This document shows, one piece after another, positions 58,645-64,000 of a stretch of DNA of 64,000 nt; positions within the stretch are counted from its first letter, which is position 1, and each line of letters starts with the position of its first letter. The notes below the pieces were generated by a model. It searched no databases. It worked only from the letters and a program-made list of their open reading frames with translations, and was not told where the DNA came from. Both the position numbers and the translations under genes were made by a program. Source of the stretch: Mesonia ostreae (GTDB lineage Bacteria; Bacteroidota; Bacteroidia; Flavobacteriales; Flavobacteriaceae); contig NZ_JAVRBG010000011.1 of NCBI RefSeq assembly GCF_031845265.1, positions 43,733 to 107,732 on the forward strand. The letters run 5' to 3'.

Positions 58645-58667
58645 TTTAGTCTGCTAATTTATATTTT

Positions 58668-58706
58668 AAACTGTCTAGAAAAGTAATTTTTTAGACAGTT
58701 TTTATT
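58668..58706. terminator. Terminator between sodA and the LytS-like kinase
   Basis: AAACTGTCTA (58668-58677) pairs with TAGACAGTTT (58692-58701), followed by Ts for the plus strand; the minus-strand gene ends next to it. Confidence 0.82.
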
Positions 58707-60630
58707 TTTTAGGAATAGCGATACTCACTAATGTACCCTCAGAATTGTTAGTAGCATCCAACAAATCTGTATAGCTAATGGAAAAATCATAACGGTGTTT
58801 TTTATAAAAATTGGCAAGCAGCTCTTTGGTAATCGTAATTCCTACAGATTTCTTTCTTAATTCTTTTTTAGATTTTGCTATTGCTGCCTGTTTTCTACCA
58901 ATACCATTATCCTTTACCTCTAAAAGCAAATGATTTTTTTGTTCTAAAACCGAGATGCTTATGACCTTCTCCCCTTCTTCTTTTGGCAACAAGCCATGCC
59001 ATAAAGAATTTTCTACAAAAGGCTGCAAAAATAAAGAGGGTACGGGAACCTCTTCCAAATTATAGTCGGTTTTAATATCTATCGTGGAAGTGATTTGTTC
59101 GTTAAACCTAATATTCTCTATTTGCAGGTAAAGCGCCACTGTTTCTAATTCTTCTGTTAAAGGAACTTGCTTAGATAATGAAGATTCCAAAATTTTCCGC
59201 ATAAGCTTAGAAAATTTATTAAGGTAATAAACCGCATTCTTTTTTTCGTTTTGAATAACGTGCAGCTTAATAGCATTAAGCGCATTAAAAATAAAATGCG
59301 GATTCATTTGAAAACGCATTAATCGTTGTTCTAGATCCAAAATATTTCTTTCTGATTTTAATTGCCGCTGTCTATAAAATAAGTAAATACTTATTACAGC
59401 TAAACCAGCCAAAACAGAAATGATGATCCAAATATTTTCTTGTCGTTCGTGTTTTAATTCGCTAATTCTATTTTCCGCAGATAAATTTTTTATTTTTTCT
59501 GATTTCTTTACAGATTCATATTTTATAATAAGATCATTGATATATTGAGCTTTTTTTAAACCCGTTAATTCAGTTTCTAAGGCTTGGTGTTTTTTATAAT
59601 GCATTAATGCTTCTGAAGGTTTATCGTTTGCCTCATAAAGTATAGATAAATACCGATGCAAATTGGTTTGCAAGTCTTTTAAATCTTTCTCTTGGGCTTC
59701 TTCTAAACTTTTGAGATAGATAGTTTCTGCTTCCTCATAATTTTTATATGCAAAGGCTAGTTTCCCTTTATTAATGGAAATAAGCAAGTTATAAAAATCA
59801 CTGTTCACACTTTTTGCAATGGGAATAGCCATTTCTATATATTCTTCAGCTTTTTGCGCATTGTTCTTTTTAAGGTAAATGCTCGCCAAGCGATTATAGC
59901 AAATCATCCTACCAAAATGATTTCCTAAGTCGGTATCTATATCCAGTGCTTTTTCTACATAAAAAATTGCTTCATCATACTCTCCAATTTTCTCGTAGGT
60001 CTTACCTATATTTTCATTATTAATAGAAACCGACCAGCGGTTACCAGATTCTGCTGCTATTGCCGAAGCCTTTTTAAAACTTTCTATAGCCAGTTTGTAC
60101 TGCTCTAATAAAATATATACATTTCCTATAGAGTTATAGGAAACTTCTTTACTTCTTAAAATACCATTAGAATGATTGTTTATTTTTTCTGCAATCGTTA
60201 AGGCTTTTGCATGAAAATCTATAGAAGACTCGTACGCATTCATTTTACGGTAATCGACACCAATCATATTTAAACTGAAGATCTCAAATTCTTGATTGCT
60301 TGCTTTTTTTGCATAAATCAATGCTTCTTGGTGCATTTCTAGAGCCTTAGTATGCAAGGCGTGTTTTCTATAAATGTTACCCAGTTTTATATACTCATAA
60401 CTTGCTGCGGTAAAATATTTCTCTTTGGTGAAGCGTAAAATTGCATCTTTTACTTGAGTAGAATCTCGCTGAAAAAATTTTAATTGATCATTTATACTCT
60501 TATAAGTTAATGGTCGTTCTATTAATATGCTGTCTATAGCTTGTGCAGGAGTAGTTTTTGTCCAGCAGGTAAAAGAAAATAGAAAACAAAAACACAGCGT
60601 TAGAAAAGAGCTTTTGATTGATGGGATCAT
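58702..60630 (-). CDS. TPR sensor histidine kinase, LytS type
   Basis: 642 residues. A signal sequence (1-25) and a periplasmic TPR array (~75-350; about seven repeats such as SSIDFHAKALTIAEKIN and AIFYVEKALDIDTDLGN) lead to a coiled stretch, one TM helix (~400-419) and a His_kinase (PF06580) domain with His445 in QMNPHFIFNALN. The ATPase region shows VPVPSLFLQPFVENSLWHGL and VKDNGIGRKQAA. This class usually partners a LytTR response regulator encoded next to it. None lies within the adjoining genes, so its target is elsewhere. The TPRs probably sense a protein or envelope state. Confidence 0.9.
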   Translation of the reverse strand: MIPSIKSSFLTLCFCFLFSFTCWTKTTPAQAIDSILIERPLTYKSINDQLKFFQRDSTQVKDAILRFTKEKYFTAASYEYIKLGNIYRKHALHTKALEMHQEALIYAKKASNQEFEIFSLNMIGVDYRKMNAYESSIDFHAKALTIAEKINNHSNGILRSKEVSYNSIGNVYILLEQYKLAIESFKKASAIAAESGNRWSVSINNENIGKTYEKIGEYDEAIFYVEKALDIDTDLGNHFGRMICYNRLASIYLKKNNAQKAEEYIEMAIPIAKSVNSDFYNLLISINKGKLAFAYKNYEEAETIYLKSLEEAQEKDLKDLQTNLHRYLSILYEANDKPSEALMHYKKHQALETELTGLKKAQYINDLIIKYESVKKSEKIKNLSAENRISELKHERQENIWIIISVLAGLAVISIYLFYRQRQLKSERNILDLEQRLMRFQMNPHFIFNALNAIKLHVIQNEKKNAVYYLNKFSKLMRKILESSLSKQVPLTEELETVALYLQIENIRFNEQITSTIDIKTDYNLEEVPVPSLFLQPFVENSLWHGLLPKEEGEKVISISVLEQKNHLLLEVKDNGIGRKQAAIAKSKKELRKKSVGITITKELLANFYKKHRYDFSISYTDLLDATNNSEGTLVSIAIPKK

Positions 60631-60675
60631 TTTTCAGTTTCTTTATAAGTAAGGTTTCAAAATGGTACCAATGAA

Positions 60676-60704
60676 AAAAAGGTGGTTAAAAAAACCACCT
60701 TTTT
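60676..60704 (-). terminator. Terminator of the PurF-like gene
   Basis: AAAAAGGTGGTT (60676-60687) pairs with AACCACCTTTTT (60693-60704); about 130 bp downstream of the purF-like stop. Confidence 0.82.
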
Positions 60705-60832
60705 GCCCCAAATTTTACCATAAACTTAACCTACTTAGTTATGGAATTATAAATATATATAATTATTGTTGATTTATCAAAATAAACTGCGGATTATTCT
60801 AAATATTTTCGGTTTATATTTAAAATCCTTAT

Positions 60833-62731
60833 TTAATAGGCTCTTTTATTATTTCCTTCATAAAAGTTTATAAATGCTCTATTTACAACTCGATTCCCGC
60901 CAGCCGTAGGATAATCGCCTGTAAAATACCAATCTCCCAAGTTCTTAGGACAAGCTTCGTGCAATTTTTCTACGGTTTGATAAATTACTTTTACTTCTGC
61001 CTTAATGGAATCATCACTTAGCAATTCTCCAATTTTATCTGAAATTTGCTTATCTGTAAAAGGTTCGTATACTTCTTTTACAAAATTTTGCACTTCTGTA
61101 TCGTCCAATTCAGTTTGATCTTTGCATTTCTTGTACACCCCTTCAATAATAGCATACTTATCGTGGTCTTTTAAAAGCTCTAATGCTGCTTTAAAAGCTA
61201 TAAAATCTTCTAGTCTAGCCATATCAATACCGTAACAATCTGGATAACGAATTTGTGGAGCCGAGGAAACTACAATAATTTTTTTAGGCTCTAAACGATC
61301 TAGCATTTTTAAAATACTCATTTTAAGCGTCGTCCCTCTTACAATAGAGTCATCAATTATCACTAGATTATCTGTTGGTTTTACTACTCCATACGTAATG
61401 TCGTACACGTGTGCTACCAAATCATTTCTACTACTATCTTCAGTTATAAAGGTTCTCAGTTTAACATCTTTAATCGCGATTTTCTCTGTACGTAGGCGGT
61501 GAGAAAGGATTTCTGTAAGACGTTTATCTGTAAGATTTTCTTTTTCTTCTAATATCGCTTCGTTTTTTTGTCGGTTCAATTCATCTTGTGCGGCTTCCAC
61601 CATTCCGTAGAAAGAAGTTTCGGCAGTATTTGGAATAAAAGAAAAAACCGAGTTAATGGTATCGTAATCGATGGCTTTTAAAACATCTGGCATAATAAAT
61701 TTACCCAAATTTTTACGCTCTTGGTAAATTTCGGCATCACTTCCTCTAGAAAAGTAAATACGTTCAAAAGAACAAGCTTTTCTTTCTAAAGGTTCTACAA
61801 TTTTCTTGATGGAAGTTTTTCCATTTTTCTTGGTAATTAAAGCGTGGCCTGGTTCTAGCTCTTTTACGTCTTCAAAAGCAACATCAAAAACCGTTTGTAT
61901 CACAGGCCTTTCTGAAGCTACTACTACGGCTTCATCATCCATATAATAATACACCGGTCGTATTCCTGCGGGATCTCTAAGTACAAAAGAGTCTCCGTGC
62001 CCTATAAGACCAGCCATAGCATAACCTCCATCCCAGTCTTTGGAGGATTTTCTTAAGATCTTTGCTACATTTAATTGTTCAGCAATATGCGGGGAAGCTT
62101 GCTGTTTAGAATAGCCTTCTTTTTTAAGTTTTTTATATAGCTTTCTAACTTCAGAGTCTAAAAAGTGACCTATCTTTTCCATTACCGTGACCGTATCTGC
62201 CTTTTCCTTGGGATGCTGTCCCAATTCTACCAAATTGTCAAACATTTTAGACACATTGGTCATATTAAAATTACCCGCAACGATAAGATTACGATGCATC
62301 CAATTATTTTGACGTAAGAATGGATGAACGCTTTCTATACTATTTTTTCCAAAAGTACCATAACGCACGTGCCCTAAAAAGACCTCTCCTATATATGGGA
62401 TATTTTTTTTTTGAGCTGCGACATCGGTGGTATATTCAGGATGTTTGATAAGCTCTTCGTTAATACGATCGTTAATCTGAGCAAATATATCTTGAATAGG
62501 CTGCGCATGATTAGAACGCACTCTACTAATATACCGTTCTCCAGGGTCTGTATCTAATTTTATACTTGCTAATCCTGCACCGTCTTGACCTCTGTTATGT
62601 TGTTTCTCCAACATGAGGTACATTTTATTTAATCCATAAAATGCGGTACCATATTTCTTCTTATAATACTCTAAAGGCTTTAGAAGTCTTACTTGTGCAA
62701 TTCCGCATTCGTGTTTTATAGCGTCGCTCAT
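60833..62731 (-). CDS. Amidophosphoribosyltransferase-like protein, long form
   Basis: 632 residues, ~130-150 more than ordinary PurF. The N-terminal class II glutaminase begins after a short leader: MSDAIKHECGIAQV, with Cys9 the expected nucleophile after processing. QHNRGQDGAGLAS, EVFLGHVRYGTFG and AGNFNMTN complete the glutaminase. The phosphoribosyltransferase domain has RKACSFERIYFSRGSDAEIY and the PRPP loop VIIDDSIVRGTTLK. Extra material lies in charged helices after the glutaminase core (KKLKKEGYSKQQASPHIAEQL) and at the C terminus (~530-632). PurF makes phosphoribosylamine. This long form is a separate clade in Bacteroidota; I cannot say whether it is the main purine enzyme. Confidence 0.9.
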   Translation of the reverse strand: MSDAIKHECGIAQVRLLKPLEYYKKKYGTAFYGLNKMYLMLEKQHNRGQDGAGLASIKLDTDPGERYISRVRSNHAQPIQDIFAQINDRINEELIKHPEYTTDVAAQKKNIPYIGEVFLGHVRYGTFGKNSIESVHPFLRQNNWMHRNLIVAGNFNMTNVSKMFDNLVELGQHPKEKADTVTVMEKIGHFLDSEVRKLYKKLKKEGYSKQQASPHIAEQLNVAKILRKSSKDWDGGYAMAGLIGHGDSFVLRDPAGIRPVYYYMDDEAVVVASERPVIQTVFDVAFEDVKELEPGHALITKKNGKTSIKKIVEPLERKACSFERIYFSRGSDAEIYQERKNLGKFIMPDVLKAIDYDTINSVFSFIPNTAETSFYGMVEAAQDELNRQKNEAILEEKENLTDKRLTEILSHRLRTEKIAIKDVKLRTFITEDSSRNDLVAHVYDITYGVVKPTDNLVIIDDSIVRGTTLKMSILKMLDRLEPKKIIVVSSAPQIRYPDCYGIDMARLEDFIAFKAALELLKDHDKYAIIEGVYKKCKDQTELDDTEVQNFVKEVYEPFTDKQISDKIGELLSDDSIKAEVKVIYQTVEKLHEACPKNLGDWYFTGDYPTAGGNRVVNRAFINFYEGNNKRAY

Positions 62732-62783
62732 AATGATAGATTCCTTTGAAATTTGTGGTGTTGTTATTCTTGTATAAGTATCA

Positions 62784-62808
62784 AAAAACCCTGCGCTGGG
62801 CAGGGCAT
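62784..62808 (-). terminator. Terminator of the PfkB-family kinase gene
   Basis: CCCTGC (62789-62794) pairs with GCAGGG (62800-62805); on the minus strand it is followed by TTTTTTGA. Confidence 0.72.
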
Positions 62809-62812
62809 TTGT

Positions 62813-63736
62813 TTAATTTAAATCTATTTTAAATTGAGTAAGAGATTTGAAAACTTTTAATCTTTTATCAATTTCATCGCCTTCCAAATCAATCATTCTT
62901 TCGGTGCCGAACTTCTCTACACAGAAGGAAGCTAAATTGGAGCCGTAGATAATCGCATTCTTCATATTCTCAAAGGAAGTATCGTTGGTTTGGGTTAAAT
63001 ATCCTGCAAAACCACCGGCAAAAGTATCTCCTGCTCCTGTAGGATCAAAAACATCCTCTAGAGGCAAGGCGGGTGCAAAGAACATCTCATTTCCATGGAA
63101 TAACAAGGCGCCATGCTCTCCTTTTTTTATCACCACATATTTTGGCCCCATCTTAGAAATCTTACGCGCTGCTTTTACCAATGAATATTCTCCAGAGAGT
63201 TGTCTTGCTTCTTCATCATTAATTGTAATGACATCTATTTTTGCAATCACTTGGTGTAGCTCATCCAAAGTGTTATCCATCCAAAAATTCATCGTATCTA
63301 AGATGATCAGCTTAGGGCTATCCATTTGTTCAATCACGCTTAATTGGACGAGTGGATGTAAATTTCCTAACATAACCACCTCTGCATCTTTATAACTCTT
63401 TGGAACCATTGGTTCAAAATCTGCCAGCACATTTAATTGGGTATCTAAGGTATCTCGTGAGTTCATATCATTATGATATTTCCCGCTCCAAAAAAATGTC
63501 TTACCATCTTTAACGACTTCCAAACCTTCTGTATTAATATTTTTTCGCTGAAATAAATCTAAATATTTCTGCGGAAAATCTCCACCTACAACGGAAACAA
63601 TCGCGCTATCTACACCAAATTTTTCGGCTGCCAGGCCGATATAAGTACCAGCTCCTCCTAAAATTTTATCTGTTTTTCCAAAAGGAGTTTCTATAGCATC
63701 AAAAGCAACAGTTCCTACAATTAAAAGTTTACTCAT
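62813..63736 (-). CDS. PfkB-family carbohydrate/nucleoside kinase
   Basis: 307 residues. Ribokinase fold with an N-terminal GTVAFDAIETPFGKTDKILGGAGTYIGLAAEKFGVDSAIVSVVGGDF and the C-terminal signature DVFDPTGAGDTFAGGFAGYL, whose Asp is the catalytic base and whose GAGD forms the anion hole. Substrate is not clear; adenosine, ribose or a sugar phosphate are options. It is divergent from nothing here but lies 81 bp upstream of the PurF-like gene on the same strand with a terminator between. A promoter lies just upstream. Confidence 0.9.
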   Translation of the reverse strand: MSKLLIVGTVAFDAIETPFGKTDKILGGAGTYIGLAAEKFGVDSAIVSVVGGDFPQKYLDLFQRKNINTEGLEVVKDGKTFFWSGKYHNDMNSRDTLDTQLNVLADFEPMVPKSYKDAEVVMLGNLHPLVQLSVIEQMDSPKLIILDTMNFWMDNTLDELHQVIAKIDVITINDEEARQLSGEYSLVKAARKISKMGPKYVVIKKGEHGALLFHGNEMFFAPALPLEDVFDPTGAGDTFAGGFAGYLTQTNDTSFENMKNAIIYGSNLASFCVEKFGTERMIDLEGDEIDKRLKVFKSLTQFKIDLN

Positions 63737-63755
63737 GGGTTATGTAATTTTGCTG

Positions 63756-63763
63756 CAAATATA
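63756..63763 (-). promoter_or_regulatory. -7 element for the PfkB-family gene
   Basis: TATATTTG on the minus strand, 20 bp before the start codon. Confidence 0.55.
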
Positions 63764-63849
63764 CGCGGTTTTAGATAATATGTAGAATCTTACCACCGAA
63801 ATTCCTTTTTCTATAATTTGTTATTTTTTTTCTGAAGTTAAAGCATGAA

Positions 63850-63883
63850 AAAAGCTCGTCTAACGAATTAGACGAGCTTTTAT
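63850..63883. terminator. Terminator after the right-edge gene
   Basis: A 14-bp perfect stem (63850-63863 with 63868-63881) flanked by A/T runs, 18 bp beyond the partial minus-strand gene's stop. Confidence 0.85.
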
Positions 63884-63899
63884 ATATACACTGGGAATC

Positions 63900-64000
63900 T
63901 TATTTTTCTACAAGGGTAAAAGAAGATCTTCTATTAAGTTCAAATTGTTGTTCGGTACAAGGTTCGCAGTCTACTTTTGGTGCAGACTCTCCCATTCCTT
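63900..64000 (-). CDS. OmpA-like protein, C-terminal end (partial)
   Basis: The last 33 codons of a minus-strand gene entering from the right edge; stop at 63900-63902. The residues GMGESAPKVDCEPCTEQQFELNRRSSFTLVEK fit the extreme C terminus of OmpA domains in flavobacteria, where GxGE is followed by a Cys-containing insertion and an xNRRxxF strand. The Cys pair (DCEPC) could form a disulfide. Too short for further assignment. Confidence 0.6.
   Translation of the reverse strand, partial: GMGESAPKVDCEPCTEQQFELNRRSSFTLVEK

Noticed and set aside
62985..63395. Plus-strand open frame of 136 codons
   Set aside because: Antisense to the PfkB-family kinase with intact signatures; composition fits a shadow frame.
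1..64000. tRNA, rRNA, insertion sequences, prophage or toxin-antitoxin loci
   Set aside because: No cloverleaf, rRNA-like stretch, transposase or integrase motif, or long terminal repeats were seen on reading both strands; the short XRE gene pairs with DUF2975 proteins, not with a toxin.

Overview
The window looks like the chromosome of a member of the Flavobacteriaceae (Bacteroidota). The evidence is: AT-rich DNA; promoters of the Bacteroidota type (TAnnTTTG at -7) ahead of many genes; the gliding motility genes gldD and gldE in the mutY-ssb-gldE-gldD order; a type IX secretion sorting domain; SusC-like TonB receptor architecture; lipoproteins with short Ser/Asp-rich N termini; and families largely restricted to the phylum (DUF4301, DUF4270, DUF4199, bacterial GGGP synthase, L21 with a C-terminal extension). 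Almost all of it reads as stable core genome. I found no rRNA, tRNA, insertion sequence, prophage or CRISPR array.

Layout. 1-1.1 kb: end of a TIGR04282-type glycosyltransferase plus a purine nucleoside phosphorylase, probably the tail of an arsenosugar pathway lying to the left. 1.2-3.5 kb: lipoproteins, greA and a secreted protein. 3.6-6.2 kb: a TonB receptor behind a TPP riboswitch and terminator. 6.3-10.1 kb: a hybrid histidine kinase facing a sigma54 activator. 10.8-15.5 kb: seven overlapping minus-strand genes (PPTase, GGGP synthase, thiamine-binding protein, Pnu transporter, NadR-like kinase, DUF4301, arfB). 15.5-22 kb: ahcY, L27/L21, DUF4199 and an M16 peptidase pair. 22.2-26.8 kb: EamA transporter, gldD, gldE, ssb, mutY. 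26.9-29.5 kb: HU, a 29-residue basic protein, RNase E/G and recX. 29.5-32.1 kb: two JmjC-like cupins and a DUF2007 protein. 32.3-38.1 kb: the complete seven-gene Mrp Na+/H+ antiporter.

38.2-39.5 kb: a compact DUF2975-DUF2975-XRE regulator operon whose promoter sits inside a large inverted repeat. 39.5-46.7 kb: a lipoprotein, atpC/atpD, glmS, a DUF4270 lipoprotein and a half-length GT5 protein. 46.8-51.6 kb: panC, panD, a flippase-like membrane protein, a pseudo-esterase and radA. 51.8-57.7 kb: OmpA with thrombospondin repeats, kbl and an AddA-like helicase-nuclease. 58-63.7 kb: Mn-SOD, a TPR-LytS kinase, a long PurF-like amidotransferase and a PfkB kinase. The right edge cuts an OmpA-like protein.

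The observations I rate highest are: the operator-like palindrome around the DUF2975/XRE promoter; the putative arsenosugar link and the Asp in the purine pocket of the phosphorylase; the thiamine/nicotinamide riboside ambiguity of the Pnu cassette; a terminator-like hairpin in the greA leader; a near-palindromic 12-15 bp motif (CGCTTTCGCGGAAG-like) recurring mostly inside unrelated coding genes; and three intergenic elements built of degenerate 7-bp units. Positions come from reading the sequence by eye. Family assignments rest on motifs and remembered family features, not on searches.
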